Shown here piece after piece: positions 47,414 through 56,271 of a stretch of 64,000 nucleotides of DNA. Both the position numbers and the translations under genes were made by a program. Source of the DNA: DT-111 sp965263225 (GTDB taxonomy: Bacteria > Bacteroidota > Bacteroidia > Chitinophagales > Saprospiraceae); the NCBI GenBank assembly GCA_965263225.1, contig CBDHHG010000011.1:1-64000 (forward strand), written 5' to 3'. The notes beneath the pieces were generated by a model, which saw nothing but the letters and a program-made list of their open reading frames with translations, ran no database searches and was not told where the DNA came from. Position 1 is the first letter of the stretch. Every line of letters starts with the position of its first letter.

Positions 47414-48504
47414 TGTCCGCCATGACCAGTAGTAACAGACGTCCTTTTCTATTCTCCAATTTTTGGGGAGATTGGGTGCTTCATGTAGCACTTTGGAGTC
47501 TGTTACTGTTTATCTGTGGTTATCCGGGCTGGGATTGGTTGTATTTCTCTGGAGCAGATGGTAGTTTATGGATTGCCGTTTTGTATGGTTACTTCTTTAA
47601 TGCGCTACTGTTTTATGGCAATGCCTTTTTTTTGTATCCAAGACTTTACCAGAGGAGGCGCCAGCTTTTTTGGGTATTGAGTATTAGTTGGTTACTAATT
47701 TGTCAAGGCGCAGAGGTGCTCATCGATGGAGCTTTTGGTAGTTTTTTGATCCGGGTACCGAACCTGCCTGCCACTCTTTCCTTGGCCGCAGGAGCATTTT
47801 GGCTCAATCTATTGATAAATTCCATTTTTTGGGGACTTGGCATAGCCTACCACCTGCCCTTGGAATTAATCCAAAAGAAAAGAGAACATCGATCTTTACT
47901 GCAAGAAAAACTAGCGGCTGAGTTGGCTTTTCTACGGGCACAAATTAATCCTCATTCGCTATTCAATGGAATAAATAGCATCTATCATCTCATAGATCAG
48001 CAGCCTGAGCAAGCCAAGCAGACGCTCCTTCAACTCAGTGAATTACTGCGTTACCAATTGTATGAATGCCGAGAAGAATATATCGACTTGGACAAGGAAC
48101 TACTGAACCTACAGAATTACATCTCCTTAGAAGAAATAAGAAAAGGTGAAAACGCTATCATTACAACGGCTTTCCCCTTCTGCAAAGAAAAGTTCACATT
48201 GGCCCCTTTATTGCTGATACCTTTTATTGAAAACGCCTTTAAGCACTTAAGTCATTTTCCAAATCAAAAAGAGAATACAATAGATCTTAGGTTACATATC
48301 AAAGATGAACGATTAGCCCTTCATCTAGCCAATACTTTCCAGGAAAAACCGAAGGACTCAGACGTTCTAGCTGGAGGCATTGGCTTAGAGAATGTACGGC
48401 GAAGGTTAAACTTGATCTATGGCGAGAAATATCTACTCAAAATATATAAGCAAGATGGCCAATTTAAGGTGGAACTCGAAATCCCTTTAAAACGCGTGAT
48501 ATGA
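47413..48504 (+). CDS. LytS-type sensor histidine kinase
   Basis: The 363-residue membrane kinase has about four N-terminal transmembrane segments and the His_kinase (PF06580) segment. Its phospho-acceptor motif reads RAQINPHSLFNGIN (His181), whereas the common form is NPHFLFN. A GHKL ATPase region follows (FIENAFKH, GGIGLENVRRRL). It shares the TAATG junction with the upstream gene and overlaps the LytTR regulator by 4 bp, so all three are probably one translational unit. Confidence 0.92.
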   Translation: MSAMTSSNRRPFLFSNFWGDWVLHVALWSLLLFICGYPGWDWLYFSGADGSLWIAVLYGYFFNALLFYGNAFFLYPRLYQRRRQLFWVLSISWLLICQGAEVLIDGAFGSFLIRVPNLPATLSLAAGAFWLNLLINSIFWGLGIAYHLPLELIQKKREHRSLLQEKLAAELAFLRAQINPHSLFNGINSIYHLIDQQPEQAKQTLLQLSELLRYQLYECREEYIDLDKELLNLQNYISLEEIRKGENAIITTAFPFCKEKFTLAPLLLIPFIENAFKHLSHFPNQKENTIDLRLHIKDERLALHLANTFQEKPKDSDVLAGGIGLENVRRRLNLIYGEKYLLKIYKQDGQFKVELEIPLKRVI

Positions 48505-49220
48505 AAAGAGAAACTTTACAATGCCTCATCGTTGATGATGAGCCAATCGGGAGGGGTGCTTTGGCGCGTTATGTGGAACAAATTGATTTCCTTTCCTTGA
48601 TGGGTAGCTGCAAGAATGCCTTGGAGGCCAATAATCGACTAAAAGAGCAGGAAATAGATCTGATATTTTTGGATATCCACATGCCAATGATGAGTGGTCT
48701 GGATTGGTTGAGTACACTTTCCAAGTCTCCTTTGATCATCTTTACCACCGCTCATCCTCAGTATGCTATAGAAAGCTATGAATTCGATGCTATTGATTAT
48801 CTGTTAAAGCCGATTTCCTTTCAACGGTTCCTGCAAGCAGCCAATAAGGCCCAACGTTTTTTCTCCAGCTTAGATCGTACTCCTTCGGAAGAGGAGGACT
48901 ACATATTTGTCAAAACAGATCAGCAACTAGTAAAAGTTCAAATAGCGGACATCGTTTTCATCGAAAGCATGCAAAACTACATTCTCTTTCACACCGCCAC
49001 TGAGAAAATCATGACCTTGGTCCCCTTGAAGCAAGCGCTAGAAATGTTGCCCGCAGATCAGTTCCTCCAAGTGCATAAATCTTATGTCGTAGCGAAAGAC
49101 AAAGTTGAGGCGGTAGAGGGCAATCAGTTGATATTGGGTGGACAAAGAGTGCCCGTCAGCGTACGGCTTCGCAGAGGGGTAATAGACGAGCTGATGAGGG
49201 GGAAACTGCTAAGAAAATAG
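48501..49220 (+). CDS. LytTR-family response regulator
   Basis: The 239-residue protein has an N-terminal receiver domain with the acidic pair DD12-13 and phospho-accepting Asp58 in FLDIHMPMMSG, a conserved Lys in DYLLKPISFQRF, and a C-terminal LytTR DNA-binding domain (ADIVFIESMQNYILFHT, VHKSYVVAKD). It overlaps the kinase gene through an ATGA junction and is its cognate regulator. The target genes cannot be read from the window. Confidence 0.95.
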   Translation: MKRETLQCLIVDDEPIGRGALARYVEQIDFLSLMGSCKNALEANNRLKEQEIDLIFLDIHMPMMSGLDWLSTLSKSPLIIFTTAHPQYAIESYEFDAIDYLLKPISFQRFLQAANKAQRFFSSLDRTPSEEEDYIFVKTDQQLVKVQIADIVFIESMQNYILFHTATEKIMTLVPLKQALEMLPADQFLQVHKSYVVAKDKVEAVEGNQLILGGQRVPVSVRLRRGVIDELMRGKLLRK

Positions 49221-49255
49221 TAGCTACTTAGCAGTCAGTCTAACTCTACAGCCAA

Positions 49256-49711
49256 CTAAACTAGTGCCTTACGCATGCAAATGCTGTTCTCATCCCCGAT
49301 ATATTGCCCGAAGTTTTCTGTATGAGCATATCCGTTCTTCTCGTAAAGAGCCAAGGCTTCCGGCTGATTGTCCGCCAATTGCAACACACAGTGCGAGTAC
49401 CCGAGAGCCTTTGCCCAGGTTTCCAATTCTGCCAACACCTGGGTAGCTACACCTTGACCACGTGCTGATTTTTGTACATACATCCGTTTTACCTCCATCG
49501 ATTGCTCATCAAAGGCTTTGATAGCCCCGCAAGCTACGGGCTCCTCTCCCAAGTAGGCTACGACTACCTGCTTAATCGCGTCCAAAGCATTGAATTGGCC
49601 GTAGAAATCTTGTTGTTCCCCATATCGATCATCCAGGTCTGCATCTAATTGCTGCACCAAAGATCTGAATGCCTCATCTCGGGCATCCGTTCTGCGAAGT
49701 TCAAGCGGCAT
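49256..49711 (-). CDS. GNAT family N-acetyltransferase
   Basis: The 151-residue protein has the acetyl-CoA site VKRMYVQKSARGQGVATQVL (R/Q-x-x-G-x-G/A) and a C-terminal YEKNGYAHTENFGQY segment. The substrate is unknown. It lies 2 bp after the DUF1080 gene, so it belongs to the same transcript. Confidence 0.9.
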   Translation of the reverse strand: MPLELRRTDARDEAFRSLVQQLDADLDDRYGEQQDFYGQFNALDAIKQVVVAYLGEEPVACGAIKAFDEQSMEVKRMYVQKSARGQGVATQVLAELETWAKALGYSHCVLQLADNQPEALALYEKNGYAHTENFGQYIGDENSICMRKALV

Positions 49712-49713
49712 GA

Positions 49714-50508
49714 CTACTTTATTTCTTGCAGCTCAATTTTTCGAAATTCCGTGGGATGTGTTTCACTTTGGATGGAGATATACCCACTACTGAGTGGGGT
49801 TCCTTCTGCTAACGGGAATCCTTCGGGTAGGTCTCCTCCAACTTGTGATTTATTGTACACCAACACGGTATCGCCTGCTGCTATATGTTGAAAAAGTGAA
49901 TCTCCATACACTACAAACTCAGCCTGGACCCAGTCATCTCCATGGAAAGTTTTGGAGGAAGAACTGATACAATGCTGCTTGATCAACTTTCCATCCATCT
50001 CCACATGTGTTCCGGGGGTGCACAGGTTACAAGTAGACCGTTCGTCTGTGCCATTCCCCCCCAGGATTTGCGCTTCTATGGAAACCGGGAAATCCTGATC
50101 CTTAAGCATAGTTTTAGGGTCTTGGCAGTGGAGCATCAAGCCATTGTTACGATAGGCCCAAGCTGGTCCGTCGGGCAATTGTTCCCCGACAAATCTATAT
50201 TCAACCCGAAGTCTATAATTTGAAAAGGGTTTTTCGAAAAAAAGATGCCCGAAACGCCCATCAAATTTTTCGTATTCATCATAGGAAACCTTTAAGATTC
50301 CGTCTTCTACCCGGAAGGTATTTCCAAAATTCTCCCCATAATCATACCCCTTGATTTTCGGGGTCCATCCTGTCATATCTTTGCCATTGAAAAGCTGTAT
50401 CCAAGCTGACTCGGTAGATTCTTCGGTGGTTACTTTTGCAGTGGGTCTTGACTTTTGCTGGCAGCCCAGTCCCAATAATAGAAAAATAAGCAGGCACTGT
50501 ACTCTCAT
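49714..50508 (-). CDS. DUF1080 (3-keto-disaccharide hydrolase-like) lipoprotein
   Basis: The 264-residue protein carries a lipoprotein signal (LLIFLLLGLGC) and a concanavalin-like DUF1080 beta-jelly-roll (FNGKDMTGW, SNYRLRVEYRF, YISIQSETHPTEFRKIEL). Members are often called 3-keto-disaccharide hydrolases and are frequent in sugar-degrading bacteria. Activity here is inferred from family only. The gene is 12 bp downstream of a crotonase gene, and a GNAT gene follows immediately. Confidence 0.88.
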   Translation of the reverse strand: MRVQCLLIFLLLGLGCQQKSRPTAKVTTEESTESAWIQLFNGKDMTGWTPKIKGYDYGENFGNTFRVEDGILKVSYDEYEKFDGRFGHLFFEKPFSNYRLRVEYRFVGEQLPDGPAWAYRNNGLMLHCQDPKTMLKDQDFPVSIEAQILGGNGTDERSTCNLCTPGTHVEMDGKLIKQHCISSSSKTFHGDDWVQAEFVVYGDSLFQHIAAGDTVLVYNKSQVGGDLPEGFPLAEGTPLSSGYISIQSETHPTEFRKIELQEIK

Positions 50509-50520
50509 GTTTATGTTGGT

Positions 50521-51333
50521 TTATTCAAATTTTGGTTGTCTTTTTTCAGCCGCGGCCTGGAACGCCTCCGATAAGTCCTTCGACAATAAAACCCCTGCGT
50601 TCCATGTAGCCATATATTCCAAGGATTCGGGAACAGAGTGATCGCGACTATACAATAAAATCTGCTTGGTACTTCTAATCGCTATTGGAGATTTCGCGGC
50701 GATCATCCTTGCAATCTGCATGACTTCTTGCATCATGTCCTCCTGATCCTTGTACAAGCGGGTAACGAGCCCCATATCCCGGGCTTCCTCTCCATTTACG
50801 TTACGCCCAGTGTAGGCTAGTTCCGCTACTATCCCTGGGTTGATAATCTTGGGCAAACGTTGTAAAGTACCAATATCAGCCGCAAAGCCCAGATCAATTT
50901 CCTTGATAGCAAAGTACGCATCCTGTGTACAATAGCGCATATCGCAGGCGGTTATAATATCCACAGCCCCACCTATACATCCTCGATGAATAGCAGCAAT
51001 CACTGGCTTCCGACATTTTTCTAAGGCCGTAATGGTATTTTGCAGCTTAATGATGGTGCGCCTCAGGGCCTCTCGTTTCCGACCTTCACACTTGATCTCA
51101 TTGTAGGTATTTGGCCCGGTTAATAGATCCAGGTCAATCCCTGCACAGAAGTGCTTTCCTTCACCAGTCAAAACAACTACTCGTACCTCGTCCAACTCAT
51201 CCAGTTTCTCAAAGATCTGTTGCATCTCTTCCCATGCCTCCATGTGTAAAGCATTCGCCTTGTGTGGCCGATTGAAAGATACTTGTGCAACATAATCCCG
51301 AATCGTGATATCGAAGTGTTTGAATTGACTCAT
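50521..51333 (-). CDS. Crotonase family protein, likely dienoyl-CoA isomerase-like
   Basis: The 270-residue enoyl-CoA hydratase/isomerase-fold enzyme has an oxyanion-hole GKHFCAGIDLDLLTG and HRGCIGGAVDI. The segment KEIDLGFAADIGTLQRLPK carries the acidic residues characteristic of delta(3,5)-delta(2,4)-dienoyl-CoA isomerase (ECH1). It would act in oxidation of unsaturated fatty acids. The next genes are DUF1080 and GNAT genes, which give no metabolic context. Confidence 0.9.
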   Translation of the reverse strand: MSQFKHFDITIRDYVAQVSFNRPHKANALHMEAWEEMQQIFEKLDELDEVRVVVLTGEGKHFCAGIDLDLLTGPNTYNEIKCEGRKREALRRTIIKLQNTITALEKCRKPVIAAIHRGCIGGAVDIITACDMRYCTQDAYFAIKEIDLGFAADIGTLQRLPKIINPGIVAELAYTGRNVNGEEARDMGLVTRLYKDQEDMMQEVMQIARMIAAKSPIAIRSTKQILLYSRDHSVPESLEYMATWNAGVLLSKDLSEAFQAAAEKRQPKFE

Positions 51334-51411
51334 CCCTTATCTTTTGCCCCCAAAGAAAAGATATTTATGGGAAAAAGTCTACGGAAAACTTAAGGACGTG
51401 TAGGGCGAGTT

Positions 51412-51756
51412 CTATTTGGGCGGTAGGGAATTCACATATTCAAAACCCTTTTTCAGGAGATCGACTAGAATTCTATCATTTCCATAAAGAGCATCGGGAA
51501 TGAGTACGTAATCTCTCATGGTAGCTCCATGGGAGGTAAAATTGCCCGTCTGATATTTGTCTCTAAATGCTTGACCATCCTCCTCGGACAATCGTACACC
51601 TAATTCGCCTGCCTTGTTGAGGAGAGAAAACATATGCCCGTTGGAAGAAGTATAAGGCATCGTCTTTCCTTTTCTTATAAAATCTGGGCACTGTTGAACC
51701 AATTGATCAAAGTAGACTAAGCGAGATTCCCAAAGTGCTTTGTTTGAATTTGACAT
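51412..51756 (-). CDS. Small protein resembling TfoX-N/YjbR-type domains, function unknown
   Basis: The 114-residue soluble protein has the pattern KGKTMPYTSSNGHMFSLLNKAGELGVRLSEEDGQAF followed by a glycine-containing loop and a C-terminal helix ending FEYVNSLPP. This layout, a short strand, a Met-Phe-x-Leu core and helix, is shared with TfoX N-terminal/YjbR folds. The assignment is a weak fold-level impression only. It is 78 bp upstream of the crotonase gene on the same strand. Confidence 0.65.
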   Translation of the reverse strand: MSNSNKALWESRLVYFDQLVQQCPDFIRKGKTMPYTSSNGHMFSLLNKAGELGVRLSEEDGQAFRDKYQTGNFTSHGATMRDYVLIPDALYGNDRILVDLLKKGFEYVNSLPPK

Positions 51757-51864
51757 AACAGTAATTTCTAAAGTTTTAAAATCTGCACATAGTTATGATC
51801 CTATCTACGAAAATCCATTACAAAAAGGTTTTGTAACCCCGGTTTCTCTGCAAGTTTTAAAAAA

Positions 51865-52965
51865 CTAAAGCTGGGACGAGCTCAGAGACTGATAATATTC
51901 AGATGGTGCCACTCCCATTTTTTTCTTGAAGCTGCGGTAGAAACTCACTTTATTGGTATATCCACAAGAGTAGGCAATTTCAATCAGGCTCTTCTTTGGC
52001 TCTATGTTTTGTTGCATAATTTGAAGGGCTTCTTCTATGCGGTAAGTATTGAGCAATTCCTTAAAGGAATAGCCCATAGATTGGTTGATCAGGTCAGAGA
52101 CGTACTTCTTGGGCAATTGTAGCTTTGCAGCAAATTGATCCAAGTTTAAGGTGTCATCCAGATGGATCTTCTCACTTTCAAAGAGTGTTTTGATTCGAAT
52201 TTCATCCTTTCTTCTTTGCTCTAATTGACTTAGGTCTGCCTGGACGTTCTGACTAAATATTTCTGCCTGGCTAAAGAAGCTATAAGCTACAGATTGAATT
52301 AGGAAGGACATCACGAGCATACTGATCTTATGAAAAGCCAGCACTTCCAACAGGCCGGAAGGCAGAATCAAAAAGTACACCAAATTAACACCCATGACTA
52401 GCGTGTACAATAGCAAAATTCGATAGTCCCAATTAGCGAGATAATTATTCTTGACATGCTGTCGGTAGTTTCGCAGCAATCTTACTGTTAAGACCAAATA
52501 GATGCCTATATAGGCAAAGAATGACAGCGATAGATAAAAATCAAAACTGGTATAGGTTGGTACTTTTTCGAGGAAGGCTCGGACAAAGGCTAGTTTTTCC
52601 TCTGCTGGTGAAAAGTAGAAGGGGAGCTGTAGGAGGAACATCAGTATAAAGGGGAGCAAATGATATAGATGCTTCCTATTAAAGCGGAAATGCTGATCGA
52701 TAACAGCTTTGGCGGTCCACAAAATCAAAGGTGGCTTAATAAAACTCAGTGGATAACTCACACCTAGCAAGTGTGGTACTGATTCGATTAAGTTCGTATC
52801 TGCCAACAAGCGTTCCAATAGGGTAATGCCCTCAATCAAGAGCAGAATGGCAAATAGGGGCTTGGCAAGGCCTTTCCGCCGTCCTCCCAACAACACTATC
52901 GCCATGAACAAAGCCTGGAAAGTACCGAAGGCAACTAAGATGGTGAAGAGCAAATTAGCATCCAT
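51865..52965 (-). CDS. Membrane-bound AraC-family transcriptional regulator
   Basis: The start at 52965 (MDANLLFTILVAFGTFQ) removes an 18-residue extension without features and gives 366 residues. About seven hydrophobic segments fill the N-terminal 220 residues, then comes a C-terminal AraC helix-turn-helix pair (LIEIAYSCGYTNKVSFYRSFKKKMGVAPSEY). This 7TM-AraC architecture is common in Bacteroidota and suggests direct sensing at the membrane. The signal and targets are not apparent. Confidence 0.9.
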   Translation of the reverse strand: MDANLLFTILVAFGTFQALFMAIVLLGGRRKGLAKPLFAILLLIEGITLLERLLADTNLIESVPHLLGVSYPLSFIKPPLILWTAKAVIDQHFRFNRKHLYHLLPFILMFLLQLPFYFSPAEEKLAFVRAFLEKVPTYTSFDFYLSLSFFAYIGIYLVLTVRLLRNYRQHVKNNYLANWDYRILLLYTLVMGVNLVYFLILPSGLLEVLAFHKISMLVMSFLIQSVAYSFFSQAEIFSQNVQADLSQLEQRRKDEIRIKTLFESEKIHLDDTLNLDQFAAKLQLPKKYVSDLINQSMGYSFKELLNTYRIEEALQIMQQNIEPKKSLIEIAYSCGYTNKVSFYRSFKKKMGVAPSEYYQSLSSSQL

Positions 52966-53052
52966 ACAGGCATAATTAGCTTTGGGTACAAGATATTCGC
53001 TAGAGCAAAAAAGGCACAATCCTTGAGGGAATTGTTCTAGTCAGATAGGCAA

Positions 53053-53775
53053 TCATTTTTTTCTCTTTGGGGCTTGAATTTGGCGTTTGATCTGTCCCAT
53101 CTCCGCAGGAGTAAGGTGTCGCCAGCTGCCCACCTCTAGTTTCCCAAGCTGTACCTGCATGATCCGTACCCGTTTGAGGCTTACTACCTTGTAATTCAAG
53201 AATTCACACATACGTCGAATCTGCCGGTTCAACCCTTGGGTCAGGATAATCCGAAAGATGAATTTTGACTGCTTCTCAACAACGCAACGTTTGGTCCTAG
53301 TGCCAAGAATGGGAACTCCTTGACTCATCCGTTCCACAAAACGCTGACTAATGGGGCGATTGACTTTCACGATATATTCCTTTTCGTGCTGATTTTCTTC
53401 TCGCAGAATCTGGTTGACAATATCGCCGTCATTCGTGAGAAATATCAAGCCGGAAGAGGCTTTATCTAATCTGCCGATGGGAAAGATACGAGAAGGATAA
53501 TTGATAAAGTCGATAATATTATCCTTGTCCCTTCGGTCTGTGGTACAAGTGACACCGACAGGTTTGTGGAAAGCCAAATAGATTGATTTGGGTTTATTCT
53601 TCAGTGGTTTCCCATCAACCGTGACCTGATCACCCGGAAATACCCGATTACCCTTTTGCGTGGGTTGGCCATTAATCTCGACGCGGCCAGCCAGTATCCA
53701 CTGATCGGCTTCGCGGCGAGAACAGATTCCCGTTTGACTTATAAACTTATTTAGACTGATCGAATTATCCTCCAT
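53053..53775 (-). CDS. rluF: RluF-like 23S rRNA pseudouridine synthase
   Basis: The 240-residue protein has an N-terminal S4 RNA-binding domain (LNKFISQTGICSRREADQWI) and an RsuA/RluB/E/F catalytic domain. The catalytic Asp sits in PIGRLDKASSGLIFLTNDG, and GLNRQIRRMCEFLNY is typical of RluF (U2604 of 23S rRNA). RluF versus RluB cannot be fully settled. It lies 46 bp downstream of the KDPG aldolase gene on the same strand. Confidence 0.85.
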   Translation of the reverse strand: MEDNSISLNKFISQTGICSRREADQWILAGRVEINGQPTQKGNRVFPGDQVTVDGKPLKNKPKSIYLAFHKPVGVTCTTDRRDKDNIIDFINYPSRIFPIGRLDKASSGLIFLTNDGDIVNQILREENQHEKEYIVKVNRPISQRFVERMSQGVPILGTRTKRCVVEKQSKFIFRIILTQGLNRQIRRMCEFLNYKVVSLKRVRIMQVQLGKLEVGSWRHLTPAEMGQIKRQIQAPKRKK

Positions 53776-53821
53776 GCAGCACTTGCTTGACTCCCCAAGT
53801 TGATTCCTTGGAGCTGCAAAG

Positions 53822-54460
53822 CTAAGCAGATAATTCTACAAGGCTGGCAAATTCTTTAGCCAATTGTGTTAGCCCAGCAAAGTCCTCTTTCTCTATTAGA
53901 GCAGGATCAACCAGAGCACTGCCAATCCCAAGGGCGCTAGCACCAGCGTCCAGCCACTGACGGGCGTTGTCCAAGTTGATTCCACCTGTAGGGACAATTT
54001 TCATCGGCGGCATAGGTGCAAGCACGGCTTTCATGTAGGAAATCCCTAGGTTCCCCGCGGGGAACAACTTGATCATATCCGCCCCAAATTGGTGGGCATT
54101 GTAGACTTCTGTGGGAGTAAAAGCCCCCATGGCTACTGGAATATCATTCTTATGGGCAATCTCAATAATTTCAGGATCAGTAATGGGAGTAACTAAATAG
54201 CGGGCTCCATGTTCAATGGCTTGGCCAGCCTCACCTGTGTTACGAACCGTGCCTACTCCAATCTGTACCTCCGGCATCCGCTGAGCTATTTCCTGCACCG
54301 CTGCCAAAGCACCAGGCGTGTTCATCGTTATCTCTATAGATTTAATCCCGCCAGCCGCGTAGCTTTCCACCAATTTAACTAAGTTAATGGCTTGTTTTGA
54401 TCTTACAATCGCAATGATTCCATTATCTACAATTTGTTGACTGATTGTTGTTCTGCTCAT
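53822..54460 (-). CDS. eda: 2-dehydro-3-deoxy-phosphogluconate (KDPG) aldolase
   Basis: The start at 54460 (MSRTTISQQIVDNGII) gives 212 residues, like known Eda proteins, and avoids the overlap with dctM. The enzyme cleaves KDPG to pyruvate and glyceraldehyde 3-phosphate. Motifs: EITMNTPGAL (active-site Glu), VGTVRN, and the Schiff-base Lys in ADMIKLFPAGN. It follows the TRAP transporter genes and supplies the last step of hexuronate breakdown together with KdgK and UxaC encoded to the right. Confidence 0.95.
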   Translation of the reverse strand: MSRTTISQQIVDNGIIAIVRSKQAINLVKLVESYAAGGIKSIEITMNTPGALAAVQEIAQRMPEVQIGVGTVRNTGEAGQAIEHGARYLVTPITDPEIIEIAHKNDIPVAMGAFTPTEVYNAHQFGADMIKLFPAGNLGISYMKAVLAPMPPMKIVPTGGINLDNARQWLDAGASALGIGSALVDPALIEKEDFAGLTQLAKEFASLVELSA

Positions 54461-54482
54461 ATAGCCCTTTTGTAAGTAATTT

Positions 54483-55769
54483 CTAGAAACCAAATAAACG
54501 TGGCAACCAAAGACTAAGTCCAGGTACATAACTCACGATAATCAAAGCTACTAACATAGCTACAAATAGCGGTAATAATGGCCGAATTACTTTCTGAATA
54601 GTGGTCTTGGCAACTCCCACTCCAATAAATAGAACCGAACCAACAGGTGGTGTACAAAGTCCAATACAGAGATTCAGAACCATAATGATTCCAAAATGGG
54701 TAGGGTCCATTCCTAATTCCGTGACCACTGGCAAAAAGATGGGGGTAAAGATCAAAACAGCTGGAGTCATATCCATGAAGATCCCAACGAACAAGAGGAT
54801 CATATTGATAATCAGCAGGATAACAATCTTATTGTCGCTGATGCCAATTAAGGTCTCTGTGATACTTTGCGGTATATTTTCGTAACTCATGATCCAGGAC
54901 ATGCTTATCGATGTACCAATCAGAAGCATTACAATCGCTGTAGTAGAAACGGAATTTACCAGAATATTGGGTAAATCTTCGAAGGTGATCTCCTTGTACA
55001 CAAAGGCGAGGATCAAACAATACAAAACGGCTACGGCGGAAGCCTCTGTTGCGGTGAAGATTCCGGCTACAATACCACCAATCACCACCACGAGAAGCAA
55101 CAAACTGGGAAAGGCATCAATGAAGGTACTGAATACTTCGCTGATCTTGCTACGCTTCCCAACCGGGAATCCTTTACGCTTGGCCCAAATCGTGGCCACG
55201 ATCATCAATAACAGCCCCGTTAAGATACCAGGAAGATAGCCTGCGAGGAACAAGGCAGCAATCGACACACCGCCACTCGCTAAAGAATAGACAATCAATA
55301 CATTACTAGGTGGGATAATGAGCCCAGTAGTAGAGGAGGTAATATTAACTGCGGCAGCAAATTCTCGATCGTATCCTTCATCCTCCATCTGCTTCCCCAT
55401 AAAGCTACCAATGGCCGAAGCGGCTGCAGCTGCGGATCCTGCAATCGCTCCGAATAACATCGCAGTAACAATATTAACGTGCGCCAAGCCACCGGGCAAG
55501 GCACCAACGAGGGTCTTGGCGAAAGCAATCAAACGCTTGGCTATCCCTCCTTGATTCATGATCTGACCTGCCAGAACAAAGAAGGGAATGGCCAATAAGG
55601 TAAAACTATCCAGGCCAGTAGCCATCTGCTGTGCTACTGTAGTCACAGCGGGCATAAAGGGGATGCTTACAAACATGGTTAAAAGCGTAGATACCCCAAT
55701 ACTCCAAGCCACTGGTACACCCAGGCCCAAAAGAATGACGAAACTAAGTACAAGTATCAATATTTCCAT
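54483..55769 (-). CDS. dctM: TRAP transporter large permease, DctM-type
   Basis: The start at 55769 (MEILILVLSFVILLGLG) gives 428 residues; the longer frame adds 40 residues without merit. Twelve or so transmembrane helices are apparent, with the family signatures AGQIMNQGGIAKRLI, GSAAAAASAIGSFM and IPPSNVLIVYSL. It forms the Na+-driven channel component of a DctPQM uptake system. The gene is 19 bp after dctQ. Confidence 0.94.
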   Translation of the reverse strand: MEILILVLSFVILLGLGVPVAWSIGVSTLLTMFVSIPFMPAVTTVAQQMATGLDSFTLLAIPFFVLAGQIMNQGGIAKRLIAFAKTLVGALPGGLAHVNIVTAMLFGAIAGSAAAAASAIGSFMGKQMEDEGYDREFAAAVNITSSTTGLIIPPSNVLIVYSLASGGVSIAALFLAGYLPGILTGLLLMIVATIWAKRKGFPVGKRSKISEVFSTFIDAFPSLLLLVVVIGGIVAGIFTATEASAVAVLYCLILAFVYKEITFEDLPNILVNSVSTTAIVMLLIGTSISMSWIMSYENIPQSITETLIGISDNKIVILLIINMILLFVGIFMDMTPAVLIFTPIFLPVVTELGMDPTHFGIIMVLNLCIGLCTPPVGSVLFIGVGVAKTTIQKVIRPLLPLFVAMLVALIIVSYVPGLSLWLPRLFGF

Positions 55770-55788
55770 AAGAACAAGTTGAAGGGAA

Positions 55789-56250
55789 TTAGTCCACGGA
55801 TGGCTGGAGTAAGTCCAGCAGTTTGTAAATGACAATAAAAAGACCGCTAATAGGTACAATGACATATACCACGGCCAAAGGCAGATCAAGAGAAGTAGAT
55901 ACCTGACCTAGTTTGGAGGTAACAAATACCAAGCGGCTCCCACCAATCAAAAGTACAGCAATGGCGAAAAGTAGAATAATGATGTTAATGCCATTCTCAA
56001 GTAGGCGTTTACGGCTTCCTTCCAATGCCGTTGGCAAAATATCTATCGCCAAGTGCATTCTTTTGCCAGAGGCAAAAGCCGCCCCCAAAATGCCGATCCA
56101 AATCAAAAGAAATCGGGCTAATTCTTCAGTCCAGGGACTTTGCGCGCCCAAAACATAACGGGTAAATACGCCCCAAAGCACATCCACCACCATCACGGCC
56201 ATCAAGACGGCCAATACATTTTTCAGTATAGAATCCATTGCACTGCGCAT
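55789..56250 (-). CDS. dctQ: TRAP transporter small permease, DctQ-type
   Basis: The 153-residue protein has four transmembrane helices with the DctQ signature RYVLGAQSPWTEELARFLLIW. It pairs with DctM. Gaps of 21 bp to dctP and 19 bp to dctM show one operon. Confidence 0.92.
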   Translation of the reverse strand: MRSAMDSILKNVLAVLMAVMVVDVLWGVFTRYVLGAQSPWTEELARFLLIWIGILGAAFASGKRMHLAIDILPTALEGSRKRLLENGINIIILLFAIAVLLIGGSRLVFVTSKLGQVSTSLDLPLAVVYVIVPISGLFIVIYKLLDLLQPSVD

Positions 56251-56271
56251 AAGATGGAATTATTTAGAGAA

